This document shows, in pieces, positions 1 to 9,685 of a stretch of DNA of 42,438 bases. The position numbers were made by a program, and so were the translations under genes. The stretch lies in the NCBI GenBank assembly GCA_012518745.1, contig JAAYRM010000076.1:1-42438 (forward strand). Reading direction: 5' to 3'. This DNA comes from Tissierellia bacterium (lineage in GTDB: Bacteria > Bacillota > Clostridia > Tissierellales > Tepidimicrobiaceae). How positions within the stretch are numbered: position 1 is the stretch's first letter; each line of letters begins with the position of its first letter. The notes under the pieces are model-generated. The model was given only the letters and a program-made list of their open reading frames with translations. It had not been told where the DNA came from and did no database searches.

Positions 1-1
1 A

Positions 2-124
2 GTGGCGGAGAATGTATTTGCACATATACTGGCTAATGAACTTATGATAAAATTTGGGGGAGATAGCCTAGGTGAGATGATGGGCAACTATAAAAGTTAT
101 ATGGAGGGCTTGAAAAAGAGGTGA
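2..124 (+). CDS. aroC: Chorismate synthase, C-terminal fragment (5' truncated by window edge)
   Basis: Frame 2 translation VAENVFAHILANELMIKFGGDSLGEMMGNYKSYMEGLKKR* resembles the AroC C-terminus (KFGGDSLxE); adjacent to aroB-aroA. Confidence 0.72.
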   Translation: MAENVFAHILANELMIKFGGDSLGEMMGNYKSYMEGLKKR

Positions 125-128
125 TTGG

Positions 129-1169
129 ATGGATATTATAATCGGGGAGAATTGCATTGGGAAATTGAACGAATACTTGAGATCCAATAGGGCTACTGAA
201 CTATATATAATAACGGATGATAATGTAAATGCCCTCCATATGGAAAAGTTGAAGGAGGTCATTAAGGGATATGATATGAATACATATACGCTATCCCCCG
301 GAGAGGAGAGCAAATCCATATCTACAATCCTATCCATATATGATGACCTCATAGAGAATAATATAGATAGAGATGCAATAATATTGAGCTTTGGGGGCGG
401 GGTAGTTGGAGATATTGCAGGGTTTGCAGCCTCCACCTATAAGAGGGGATTGAAGTATATTCAAATTCCAACCACCTTATTGGCCCAAGTGGATAGCAGT
501 GTCGGTGGTAAGGTGGGCATAGATTATGGAGGATATAAGAATATAGTGGGTTCTTTTTATTTTCCCGAGCTAACCCTAGTAGATATACAATTCTTGGATA
601 CATTGAAAGACAGGGAGATAATCTGTGGACTAGGAGAGGTATTGAAATATGGATTGATATATGATTATGACCTATTTCAATTCACAATGGATAATATGGA
701 GCAGATATATAATAAGGATTTGGATATATTATTGCAGATAATAAGGCGATCCATCACAATCAAGGAGGAAGTGGTGAATAGGGATAGGTATGATACCGGG
801 CTGAGGATGATATTAAACTTTGGACATACCATAGGGCATGGCATAGAAGCATATTATGATTTTGGTCGCTATAACCATGGGGAAGCTATTATATTAGGGA
901 TGATATATGAATCGAAGATTGCATATCGAATGGGACTGATAGACGAGAAATATTTTCAAACAATCTACCAGGGGTTAAGGAAATTGGTTGCACCAGTCAA
1001 ATTTAATGGATATGAGATAGAACAGCTAATTCATAGGATGAAAAATGATAAGAAAAACAAGGGTGACAGGATTGCATTCATATTGCCAATATCGAGGGGA
1101 AAGGTGAAACTACATATGGATGTGGATGAAGGATTGATAGCAGAGAGTTTGAAGGGGGAATGGGTTTGA
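129..1169 (+). CDS. aroB: 3-dehydroquinate synthase
   Basis: 346 aa; motifs GGGVVGDIAGFAAS, RGLKYIQIPTTLLAQVDSSVGGK, NFGHTIGHGIE. Confidence 0.97.
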   Translation: MDIIIGENCIGKLNEYLRSNRATELYIITDDNVNALHMEKLKEVIKGYDMNTYTLSPGEESKSISTILSIYDDLIENNIDRDAIILSFGGGVVGDIAGFAASTYKRGLKYIQIPTTLLAQVDSSVGGKVGIDYGGYKNIVGSFYFPELTLVDIQFLDTLKDREIICGLGEVLKYGLIYDYDLFQFTMDNMEQIYNKDLDILLQIIRRSITIKEEVVNRDRYDTGLRMILNFGHTIGHGIEAYYDFGRYNHGEAIILGMIYESKIAYRMGLIDEKYFQTIYQGLRKLVAPVKFNGYEIEQLIHRMKNDKKNKGDRIAFILPISRGKVKLHMDVDEGLIAESLKGEWV

Positions 1170-2446
1170 TCATCCGCGGAGGAGGAAGGTTATCGGGGGA
1201 TATAAGGGTTCCGGGGGACAAATCCATATCTCATAGGGGCGTAATATTGGGGGCGCTGGCCAATGGAACTACCGTCATAGAAAATATATTGATGGCCGAG
1301 GATACTAGGAGGACCATTAAATGTTTTCAGGATATGGGGGTTGAGATGGAGATGGATGGGGATAGCCTTCGTATAGAGGGAGTAGGCCTTCATGGATTGC
1401 ACGAGTCAAAGGATGAATTATATTGCGGGAATTCCGGTACCACCATGAGGCTTCTGAGCGGGGTTATGGTGGGGCAGAAATTTTCTACGATTCTTACCGG
1501 CGATGATTCCTTGGATAAAAGGCCTATGGATAGGATAATTATACCCTTGACCATGATGGGTGGTTCTATCAAAGGCGTTGATAATAGGTATCCGCCACTG
1601 CATATAGAGCCTTCCAAAGGGGGATTAGAGGCCATAAGTTATAGTTTACCTATGGCTAGTGCGCAGGTGAAATCCTCCATATTGCTTGCGGGCCTATATG
1701 GAAATGGAATTACTAGGATAGAAGAACCAAAGGTAACTAGGGATCATACGGAGATGATGTTAAAATACTTTGGTGCTGATATATATTCCGAGGATGGCTT
1801 TATATGCATGGAACCCAATGGCTTGCTAAGTGGTGGCTATATTCATGTGCCCGGCGATATATCCTCTGCTGCATATCTTATGGTGGCGGGATCAATGATA
1901 AAGGATTCTCACATAATCATAAGGGATGTGGGAGTAAACCCTACCCGAACTGGAATAATTAATATTTTAAAGGATATGGGGGCGGATATAAGGATTAATA
2001 ATAGGAGAATTGCAAATTTGGAACCCATAGCAGATATTGAGGTCAAGTATTCATCTCTTAAGGGTATAGAGATGGGAGGAGAGATGGTAGCCACTATGAT
2101 AGATGAGATACCTATTCTTGCGGTGGCTGCTGCCTTTGCGAGTGGAAGGACAGTCATTAGAGATGTTGAGGAATTAAGGTATAAGGAATGTGATAGGATA
2201 AGAGCTATCCATGATGGATTATCCAATATGGGGGCGGATATAGAGGAGCTACCCGATGGGTTGATAATCGAGGGGGGAGCTACACTGAAGCCTGCAGCTT
2301 TAGATTCACATGGGGATCATAGGATTGCTATGGCCTTATCCATAGCGGCCTTGGGGGCGGAGGGGGAATCTAGGATCAATGGTCATAGGGCTGTGGATAT
2401 ATCCTATCCAGATTTCTATAAAACATTGTGGAAATTATCTCAATAG
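1160..2446 (+). CDS. aroA: 3-phosphoshikimate 1-carboxyvinyltransferase (EPSP synthase)
   Basis: 428 aa; VPGDKSISHR, GNSGTTMRLL, ESLRINGH-type C-terminus; overlaps the aroB 3' end. Confidence 0.97.
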   Translation: MGLIIRGGGRLSGDIRVPGDKSISHRGVILGALANGTTVIENILMAEDTRRTIKCFQDMGVEMEMDGDSLRIEGVGLHGLHESKDELYCGNSGTTMRLLSGVMVGQKFSTILTGDDSLDKRPMDRIIIPLTMMGGSIKGVDNRYPPLHIEPSKGGLEAISYSLPMASAQVKSSILLAGLYGNGITRIEEPKVTRDHTEMMLKYFGADIYSEDGFICMEPNGLLSGGYIHVPGDISSAAYLMVAGSMIKDSHIIIRDVGVNPTRTGIINILKDMGADIRINNRRIANLEPIADIEVKYSSLKGIEMGGEMVATMIDEIPILAVAAAFASGRTVIRDVEELRYKECDRIRAIHDGLSNMGADIEELPDGLIIEGGATLKPAALDSHGDHRIAMALSIAALGAEGESRINGHRAVDISYPDFYKTLWKLSQ

Positions 2447-2512
2447 GTTTGATTTTTAAGGGTATAGATAATATAATCAAATATGGAAGCAAAACATATA
2501 AAGGGAGGAATA

Positions 2513-3088
2513 ATGATGGATTTAAAATTACCAATAGCGTTATCCAATAGACATATACATCTATCACAGGAAGACGTAGAGATTTTATTTGGGGAAGGTT
2601 ATGAATTGACCTATATGAGGGATCTATCCCAGCCGGGACAATATGCTTGCGAGGAAAGGGTAGACGTAGTAGGACCAAAGAATACCATAAAGGGAGTTAG
2701 AGTTTTAGGACCGACGAGGGGCAGTACTCAATTAGAGGTTTCCATCACCGATGCCTTTAAATTAGGTGTAGAACCGGTGATCAGAAACTCTGGGGATATA
2801 GCGGATACGCCGGGGGCAAAGCTAGTTGGGCCCAAGGGAGAAGTAGAGTTGGAAGAAGGAATTATAATCGCGGCTAGGCATATACATATGCATACCGATG
2901 ATGGCAAAAGATTCGGGGTCGAGGATAATGATATAGTGAAGGTAAAAACCGAGGGACCAAGAGCTGTTGTATTTGAAAATGTTTTAGTCAGGGTAGACGA
3001 TAGCTTTGCCCTAGAGATGCATGTGGATTTGGAAGAAGGAAATGCTTCAGGTGTTAAAAACGGGGATATGGTAGAGCTTATAAAATGA
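2513..3088 (+). CDS. pduL: Phosphate propanoyltransferase (PduL-type phosphotransacylase)
   Basis: SNRHIHLS and ARHIHMH metal-binding motifs; start chosen at the ATG after GGAGG rather than the upstream ORF start at 2483. Confidence 0.9.
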   Translation: MMDLKLPIALSNRHIHLSQEDVEILFGEGYELTYMRDLSQPGQYACEERVDVVGPKNTIKGVRVLGPTRGSTQLEVSITDAFKLGVEPVIRNSGDIADTPGAKLVGPKGEVELEEGIIIAARHIHMHTDDGKRFGVEDNDIVKVKTEGPRAVVFENVLVRVDDSFALEMHVDLEEGNASGVKNGDMVELIK

Positions 3089-3768
3089 TGAGACGATTGT
3101 GCATGGATATAGCTCCTATGATAGACCATACATTGCTGAGTCAGGATGCTACGGAGCAGATGATTGAAAAGCTATGTGATGAAGCCAAGGCATATGGATT
3201 TGCAGCGGTATGTGTCAATCCACACTATGTTGGCAAGGCTGCTAGACTGCTCAAAGATACGGATGGCAAGGTAGCGACTGTGATAGGATTTCCACTGGGA
3301 GCGAACATCAAGGAAGTAAAGGCTTTTGAAGCTTTGAAGGCTGTAGGGGATGGTGCGGATGAGATAGATATGGTTATGAATATATCTGCACTGAAAAATA
3401 GGAAATATCTACAGGTTGAGGAGGATATAAGGGCCGTAGTAGATGCCGTGGAAGGCCAAGCAACGGTAAAGGTTATAATAGAGGCCTGCCTTCTATCCAC
3501 TGAGGAGAAGATCAAGGCCTGCGAAATAACCAGGGACGCTGGGGCTCACTTTGTGAAAACATCTACAGGCTTTGCTACAGGCGGGGCCTTGATAGAGGAT
3601 GTTGAGCTGATGTACAGGGCCGTGGGAGATGAAGTTAGGATAAAAGCCGCTGGTGGAATTAGGGATTATGATACGGCAAGAGCTATGATAGATGCTGGTG
3701 CATCGAGGATAGGGGCTAGTGCATCGGTGGATATAATATCTGGGTATAATATAAAAAAACGGTTCTAA
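3085..3768 (+). CDS. deoC: Deoxyribose-phosphate aldolase
   Basis: IDHTLL, VKVIIEACLL, FVKTSTGF, KAAGGIRD motifs. Confidence 0.96.
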   Translation: MMRRLCMDIAPMIDHTLLSQDATEQMIEKLCDEAKAYGFAAVCVNPHYVGKAARLLKDTDGKVATVIGFPLGANIKEVKAFEALKAVGDGADEIDMVMNISALKNRKYLQVEEDIRAVVDAVEGQATVKVIIEACLLSTEEKIKACEITRDAGAHFVKTSTGFATGGALIEDVELMYRAVGDEVRIKAAGGIRDYDTARAMIDAGASRIGASASVDIISGYNIKKRF

Positions 3769-3787
3769 TATACTAGAACCGTTTTTT
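3753..3787. terminator. Bidirectional Rho-independent terminator between convergent deoC and ychF
   Basis: aaaaaaacggttcta/tagaaccgttttttg perfect palindromic stem with A/T runs on both sides. Confidence 0.85.
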
Positions 3788-3796
3788 GTATATCTT

Positions 3797-4888
3797 CTAT
3801 ACATTAAATCTAAATAATATTATATCTCCATCCTGTACTATATAATCCTTACCTTCCAACCGTACCATTCCCTTTTCCCTAGCATTGGCAGTGCTGCCAC
3901 ATTCCAACAGGTTTTCGTAACTTACTACCTCTGCCCTTATAAAGCCACGTTCCATGTCACTATGGATCTTTCCGGCTGCCTGAGGTGCCTTAGTCCCCTT
4001 CTTAATGGTCCAGGCTCTTACCTCCTTGATCTCCGCCGTTATAAAGCTCATAAGCCCTAATAGGCTATAGCAGGCATTGATCAACCTATCCAGCCCCGAT
4101 TCCTCCAACCCTAATTCGGATAGAAAATCTTTCTTTGCCTCTTCATCCAGCTGGGAGATCTCTGCTTCAATCTGGGCTGAGGCTACTATCACCTCGGAAT
4201 CTTCATCCATTGCATATTCCTTGACCGACTTGACATACGGATTATTATCCTCATCCAATAGATCATCCTCCGATATATTGCATACATATAGTACCGGTTT
4301 TAAGGATAGAAGCCCTAGTCCCCTGATCAACTTCATCTCATCGTGGGTTAAGTCCAGACTTCTTAGAGGTATCTCATTCTCGATGGCTTCCTTTAATTTT
4401 TTCAATAGTTCATATTCCTGTTCATAGGATTTATCTCCCTTTAACGACCTTTCAACCCTACCCAATCTATTATTGATAACATCCAGGTCAGCGAGTAAGA
4501 GCTCCAGATTGACTACATCGATATCGTTTAACGGATCTATGCCACCCTCAACATGGGTGACATTATCATCCTCGAAGCATCTTACCACATGGACTATGGC
4601 CGCTACCTCCCTGATATGGGCTAGGAATTTATTTCCCAGGCCTTCCCCCTTGCTGGCTCCTCTCACCAATCCGGCTATGTCGAAGAATTCTATTGTTGCA
4701 GGTAATATTCTCTTAATGGAGAGTATCTCAGCCAGCTTATGCAATCTATCATCTGGTACCTGCACAATCCCTACATTGGGTTCTATGGTACAAAAAGGAT
4801 AGTTTTCCGCTTCTATTTTAGCAGCTGTCAGTGCATTGAATAGTGTGCTTTTTCCTACATTCGGTAGTCCGATTATTCCTAATTTCAT
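3797..4888 (-). CDS. ychF: Redox-regulated/ribosome-binding ATPase YchF (Obg family GTPase-like)
   Basis: MKLGIIGLPNVGKSTLFNALT, FDIAGLVRGASKGEGLGNKFL, C-terminal TGS domain; ORF track extends the start to 4909 but MKLGIIG at 4888 is the likely start. Confidence 0.95.
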   Translation of the reverse strand: MKLGIIGLPNVGKSTLFNALTAAKIEAENYPFCTIEPNVGIVQVPDDRLHKLAEILSIKRILPATIEFFDIAGLVRGASKGEGLGNKFLAHIREVAAIVHVVRCFEDDNVTHVEGGIDPLNDIDVVNLELLLADLDVINNRLGRVERSLKGDKSYEQEYELLKKLKEAIENEIPLRSLDLTHDEMKLIRGLGLLSLKPVLYVCNISEDDLLDEDNNPYVKSVKEYAMDEDSEVIVASAQIEAEISQLDEEAKKDFLSELGLEESGLDRLINACYSLLGLMSFITAEIKEVRAWTIKKGTKAPQAAGKIHSDMERGFIRAEVVSYENLLECGSTANAREKGMVRLEGKDYIVQDGDIILFRFNV

Positions 4889-4929
4889 CTGTATCTTCCT
4901 TTCAAACACTTAAATTACATACAAAGACA

Positions 4930-4958
4930 ATTATACAATATAGATGGAATGGATTCAA
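4930..4958 (-). promoter_or_regulatory. Sigma-A-type promoter for ychF (TTGAAT-17 bp-TATAAT on the - strand)
   Basis: ATTATA at 4930-4935 and ATTCAA at 4953-4958 on + strand, 17 bp spacer. Confidence 0.65.
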
Positions 4959-5070
4959 CCGATGGCTATTGGACATATCTATATCATGGTAAAAGGATAT
5001 GAAATCGGATATAGATTCTATTTTTTGTAATAAAATTTTATATATTTGAAAAACTATATTACGAGGAGGT

Positions 5071-5535
5071 ATGCATATGTTATTTAGGAGGACCATTCTA
5101 TTAAAGCTTATGATAATTGCGGTCATATTCTCAGGTATTGGGACCGCATGTGGAATGGGGGAGGTGAAGGATGGGGATGAGATAGGTTTGGAAGTGGGGG
5201 GAAAGGATTATGAATTGCTGGTAAGATCCGAAGATATATCCAACTTGGTTGTGGATATATACGGCATAGATGATGCTACATCCATCATCTTCAATGATAT
5301 GGTCGTGGTGGGAATTCAGATGGCAGAGGATATAGCTTTGACAGATGGCGTGAAGGAGACTATAATAAACAGTATATTGGAAGATGACCCCATGATAAGG
5401 CAGGTTTTGGTAAGCGATAATAAAAAGGTATTCGATGAGGTAGAGGCTATAATATATTCGCTGATGAATGGAGAATCCTATGATGATCAGGTGAAGGAGA
5501 TCAATAGGATAATAGAGAAATTGAAAAAGGAATAG
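5071..5535 (+). CDS. Probable YhcN/YlaJ-like sporulation lipoprotein
   Basis: 154 aa; N-terminal hydrophobic segment with lipobox-like GIGTAC; overall composition resembles YhcN/YlaJ proteins. Confidence 0.5.
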   Translation: MHMLFRRTILLKLMIIAVIFSGIGTACGMGEVKDGDEIGLEVGGKDYELLVRSEDISNLVVDIYGIDDATSIIFNDMVVVGIQMAEDIALTDGVKETIINSILEDDPMIRQVLVSDNKKVFDEVEAIIYSLMNGESYDDQVKEINRIIEKLKKE

Positions 5536-5542
5536 AGCAAAG

Positions 5543-5570
5543 AAACCCGTCATATCAGCCGGGTTTTTTA
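5543..5570 (+). terminator. Rho-independent terminator
   Basis: AAACCCG tcatatcagc CGGGTTT followed by TTT. Confidence 0.75.
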
Positions 5571-5596
5571 CTACGACATCGAATAGGATATAAGCT

Positions 5597-5624
5597 TTGG
5601 AAGGGGTATGATAGACAATATAAT
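5597..5624 (+). promoter_or_regulatory. Candidate sigma-A promoter (TTGGAA-16-TATAAT) for the M16 peptidase pair
   Basis: Hexamers at 5597-5602 and 5619-5624. Confidence 0.45.
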
Positions 5625-5645
5625 AGTCTATAGGAGGGCGAATGT

Positions 5646-6941
5646 GTGGCTTTAAATTGTGATAGGATTGAAATCGATAAGGGGATTGCATTGAATCTGA
5701 TACCTACGGATAAATTCAAATCCAATATACTCAGCTTCTACTTTACGTTGCCATTGGATAGGCGGGAGGTGACTAGCAACGCGTTACTACCTCTAGTGCT
5801 AAGGCAGGGAACTAGGGAGCTAACCACTAGTTTGAAGATACAGAGGAGACTGGAGGACCTATATGGTTGCAATCTGAGCGTCAGTGTGGACAAAAAGGGG
5901 GAGACCCATGCAATTAGATTTACAATTGAAGGGCCCAAAAACAGCTACATAGGTGATAGCAACTATATCAAGGGTATGATCGGGCTATTAAAATCCATAA
6001 TATACGATCCCTACCTAGAGGATGGAACCTTCAGCCAGCGATATATTGAACAGGAGAAGGAAATCCTAAAAAGGCTTATAGAGGGCAAAATCAATGATAA
6101 AAGGCGGTATGCAATATATAGGTGTATTGAGGAGATGTGTAGGGATGAAAAGTTTGGCCTATATCCATTGGGATATATAGAGGATTTGGAGGATATAGAG
6201 GCCAGAACATTGTATGAGCATTATATGAAGCTATTATACAGGGCTCCATTGGAAATATTCTATGTTGGAGATTATGATGATGAATTGAAGCAGTTCATGA
6301 TAGATGATCTTAGATTTGCCAAGGATGACCTGATACAAAATGAAAGGGAGCTGATATCCAAGGGGTCCCAAACGAAAAACATGGTCTATGAGGATATGGA
6401 CATAAATCAAGGAAAACTCGTAATAGGGTATAGAACGGGAATTCCATATGAGGATGACCTATATAATGGGTTGATGGTAGCTAGCGATATATTGGGCGGA
6501 GGCCCCACCTCTAAACTATTTAGGAATGTGCGGGAGGCAGAAAGCCTTGCATATTATATAGGAACATCTATATATAGATATAAATCCATAATGATGATAG
6601 ATGCCGGAATAGACTTCGATGATTTTGAAAGGGTTATAGAGATTATAAGATGTCAGATAGATGCGATGAAGAGCGGTATATTTACCAACGAGGATATAGA
6701 TATATCCAAAAAATCCATCAAAGCATCCATGGAATCAATCCATGACAGTGCTTTTTTAATTAGTGAGTATTTCTTTAGCAAGGTGTTGACCAATGATAGT
6801 AGAAGCCTAGAGGAATCCATAAGGGATGTGGAGAAGGTAACGAGGGATGAGATCATGGAGGCATCGAATGATATGAACGTAGATACCATCTATTTTCTCA
6901 GACATTCGGGAGATGGAGGGATGGATAATGGGAATTATTGA
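5646..6941 (+). CDS. M16 family peptidase-like protein, YfmF type
   Basis: 431 aa; LRQGTRELTTSLKIQRRLEDLYGCNLS; lacks HxxEH; paired with an M16 protein downstream. Confidence 0.85.
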   Translation: MALNCDRIEIDKGIALNLIPTDKFKSNILSFYFTLPLDRREVTSNALLPLVLRQGTRELTTSLKIQRRLEDLYGCNLSVSVDKKGETHAIRFTIEGPKNSYIGDSNYIKGMIGLLKSIIYDPYLEDGTFSQRYIEQEKEILKRLIEGKINDKRRYAIYRCIEEMCRDEKFGLYPLGYIEDLEDIEARTLYEHYMKLLYRAPLEIFYVGDYDDELKQFMIDDLRFAKDDLIQNERELISKGSQTKNMVYEDMDINQGKLVIGYRTGIPYEDDLYNGLMVASDILGGGPTSKLFRNVREAESLAYYIGTSIYRYKSIMMIDAGIDFDDFERVIEIIRCQIDAMKSGIFTNEDIDISKKSIKASMESIHDSAFLISEYFFSKVLTNDSRSLEESIRDVEKVTRDEIMEASNDMNVDTIYFLRHSGDGGMDNGNY

Positions 6942-8214
6942 AAACAAGAGGATAGATGAGAAATTGTATTTTCGGAAATTAGATAGTGGGTTAAATATAT
7001 ATTTCATGCCGAGGAAGGGGTATATGCAAAAATATGCTATATTTGCAACGGATTATGGCTCCAATGACAATCATTTCATCCCCATAGGGGAAAGGGAACC
7101 CATCAAGGTCCCGGCGGGAGTGGCCCATTTTTTAGAGCATAAGCTATTTGAGGATGAGGAGATGGATATCTTCGATCGGTTTTCTAGGCTGGGAACCAAT
7201 GTAAATGCCTATACCAATGCTAATCAAACGGCATACCTATGCTCTACAACCGCTAATTTCTATGAAAGCCTCCAACTATTGATAAAATTTGTACAGAATC
7301 CGTATTTTACCGACTCCAATGTGGAGAAGGAAAAGGGTATTATAGAGCAGGAGATAAGGATGTATGAAGATAGCCCCAATTGGCGGGTATATTCCAATTG
7401 CCTAAATGGGATGTATGTGGATCACCCGGTGAGGATAGATATAGCGGGAACCGTGGAAAGCATCCAAGATATCGATAAAGAGGTATTGTATCAATGCTAT
7501 AATACATTCTATAATCCATCCAATATGGTATTGTTCATCGCTGGCGATCTATCCTTCGAAAGGATAGTGGATATTGTGGAGGGGACGGAGCGAAAGGATC
7601 TTCGTAAGGGGATTGAGGAGATATCTAGGGTATATCCCAACGAACCGGTTGGAATTCAAAAACAATACATAGAGGATCGATTGGCTACATCCATACCCCT
7701 ATTCTCCATAGGGATAAAGGACAATAATTTAAATATGATGAACAGGGAATTGGTGCATAAGGATCTGGTTACCAATATACTATTGGAGATATTATTCGGG
7801 GATAGCTCCGAATTCTACAACGATCTATATGGCAAGGGATTGGTGGATAATAGTTTTACCAGTTACTTTACTGGCAAGGTGGACTATGGCTATTCACTCG
7901 TATTGGGCCAGTCCAATGAACCAGATAGGGTATTCGATAAGGTATTAAAACATATTAAGGCTACCAAGAAGACCGGTATATCCGGGGAGGCCTTTAGAAG
8001 GATTAAGAATAAGAATATGGGTGGCTTTCTTATGGGCTTAAATTCGCTAAGCTTGATATCCAGTTATTTTATAGATAATTATTTCGAGGGCTTTCTATTC
8101 ATAGATGTATTGGATATACTCGATAGCATTGAAATTGGTGATGTGAACGCTAGGTTGGTGGACGATATAGATGAGGAGACGATGGTATTATCGGTAGTAA
8201 ATCCTATGAGCTAA
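6928..8214 (+). CDS. M16 family zinc peptidase, YfmH type
   Basis: HFLEHKLFEDEEMD (HxxEH zinc motif), NANQTAYLCSTT; ATG at 6928 preferred over 6913. Confidence 0.88.
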   Translation: MGIIENKRIDEKLYFRKLDSGLNIYFMPRKGYMQKYAIFATDYGSNDNHFIPIGEREPIKVPAGVAHFLEHKLFEDEEMDIFDRFSRLGTNVNAYTNANQTAYLCSTTANFYESLQLLIKFVQNPYFTDSNVEKEKGIIEQEIRMYEDSPNWRVYSNCLNGMYVDHPVRIDIAGTVESIQDIDKEVLYQCYNTFYNPSNMVLFIAGDLSFERIVDIVEGTERKDLRKGIEEISRVYPNEPVGIQKQYIEDRLATSIPLFSIGIKDNNLNMMNRELVHKDLVTNILLEILFGDSSEFYNDLYGKGLVDNSFTSYFTGKVDYGYSLVLGQSNEPDRVFDKVLKHIKATKKTGISGEAFRRIKNKNMGGFLMGLNSLSLISSYFIDNYFEGFLFIDVLDILDSIEIGDVNARLVDDIDEETMVLSVVNPMS

Positions 8215-8291
8215 ATCCTATAGCTAAATCTAGGTAAATGGCTTGAAATATGTTATACTGATAGGTATTATCGATTAGGAAGGTGTAATAG

Positions 8292-9032
8292 ATGAATCCA
8301 GTAGCTTTTAAGATATTTGGTATAGATATAATGTGGTATGGAATCTTTATTTCCACCGGGGTTATTATAGGGACTATTCTCGCGCTAAGGGAAGCCGATA
8401 GATTGGGGATAGAAGAGGATACGGTGATCGATCTATTATTATATGCTATACCAGCCGCATTAATAGGGGCTAGGATATACTATGTAGTCTTCAGTTGGGA
8501 TTATTACGGAAAGAATTTGAAGCAGATATTCAATTTCAGGGGTGGTGGTTTAGCTATACATGGATCCATAATAGCGGCTACCATAGTTGCAATCATATTT
8601 ACTCGGGTTAAGGATGTAGATTTTTGGCAGATAGCGGATGTATGTGCACCGGGGCTCATACTTGGTCAAGCGATAGGTCGCTGGGGCAATTACGTAAATC
8701 AGGAGGCCTATGGCGTCCCCACGGATCTACCATGGGGTATAATGATAGATGGGGTGAAGGTACATCCAACCTTCCTATACGAATCCATATGGAATTTTGC
8801 AGTCTTCATATTCCTACTATGGTATAGGAGGAATAGGGCCGAGGTTTCAGGTGAAGTATTTCTACTATATCTAATGCTATATTCGGCCATAAGATTTTTA
8901 ATAGAGGGGTTGAGAATAGATAGCCTGATGTTAGGACCCATTAGGGTGGCACAATTGGTTAGCGTCCTAGGGGTGGTATTGAGCTTGTATTACCTTAGAA
9001 AAAAGAGAATGAAGAAGGATGTAGAAAAATAG
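8292..9032 (+). CDS. lgt: Prolipoprotein diacylglyceryl transferase
   Basis: GGLAIHGS, GQAIGRWGNYVNQEAYG, HPTFLYES motifs. Confidence 0.97.
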   Translation: MNPVAFKIFGIDIMWYGIFISTGVIIGTILALREADRLGIEEDTVIDLLLYAIPAALIGARIYYVVFSWDYYGKNLKQIFNFRGGGLAIHGSIIAATIVAIIFTRVKDVDFWQIADVCAPGLILGQAIGRWGNYVNQEAYGVPTDLPWGIMIDGVKVHPTFLYESIWNFAVFIFLLWYRRNRAEVSGEVFLLYLMLYSAIRFLIEGLRIDSLMLGPIRVAQLVSVLGVVLSLYYLRKKRMKKDVEK

Positions 9033-9054
9033 GGGGAAACCTCTATTTTTTTTA
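9026..9054 (+). terminator. Rho-independent terminator after lgt
   Basis: aaaaataggggGAAAcctctattttttttt stem-loop with T run. Confidence 0.75.
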
Positions 9055-9193
9055 TATCCAATAAAAATTTTGTAGACTGATCGGATAAAAAAGATGATTT
9101 TGACCAAATAGGACTATTAGACCGGTAAAAAAAGAAAGTTTTTTCAAAAACTTATGGAAGGATTTTCAAAAATAGTATAGAATAAGGGTATAG

Positions 9194-9223
9194 GTGGGGT
9201 GAAGTGGTAGGAAGTGGGGTAAA
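9194..9223 (+). promoter_or_regulatory. MraZ operator-like triple direct repeat (10-bp period)
   Basis: GTGGGGTGAA / GTGGTAGGAA / GTGGGGTAAA directly upstream of mraZ. Confidence 0.75.
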
Positions 9224-9244
9224 GTATAACCTAAGGGTGAGAAT

Positions 9245-9676
9245 ATGTTTATAGGCGAATATCAACATACGGTGGATAATAAAGGAAGGGTGATTATGCC
9301 CTCTAAATTCAGAGATGAATTAGGACCTAGTTTCATCATGACCAAGGGTCTGGATAATTGCCTTTTTGTCTATCCCTTAGAGGAGTGGAATATATTCGAA
9401 AAGAAGCTGAGAGCTTTGCCCCTTACCAACAGGGATGCTAGAGCCTTTGTAAGGTTCTTCTTTGCCGGGGCTACGGAATGCAATCTAGATAAGCAGGGAA
9501 GGGTATTGATACCGATGAATTTGAGAGAACATGCAAAGCTATCAAAGGATTCAATCATCATCGGGGTAGGAGCTAGAGTGGAATTATGGAGTAGGGAAGA
9601 ATGGGATGTATATAATGACGATGATAGCCTGAGCTATGATAATATCGCTGAAAGGATGGCGGAATTGGGCATCTAA
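9245..9676 (+). CDS. mraZ: Division/cell wall cluster transcriptional regulator MraZ
   Basis: [35 protein letters not shown]. Confidence 0.97.
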   Translation: MFIGEYQHTVDNKGRVIMPSKFRDELGPSFIMTKGLDNCLFVYPLEEWNIFEKKLRALPLTNRDARAFVRFFFAGATECNLDKQGRVLIPMNLREHAKLSKDSIIIGVGARVELWSREEWDVYNDDDSLSYDNIAERMAELGI

Positions 9677-9685
9677 TGATTAGGA

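Noticed and set aside
5131-5691. 186-aa - strand ORF opposite the lipoprotein gene
   Set aside because: Antisense to a better-supported gene and across a terminator; composition typical of shadow ORFs.
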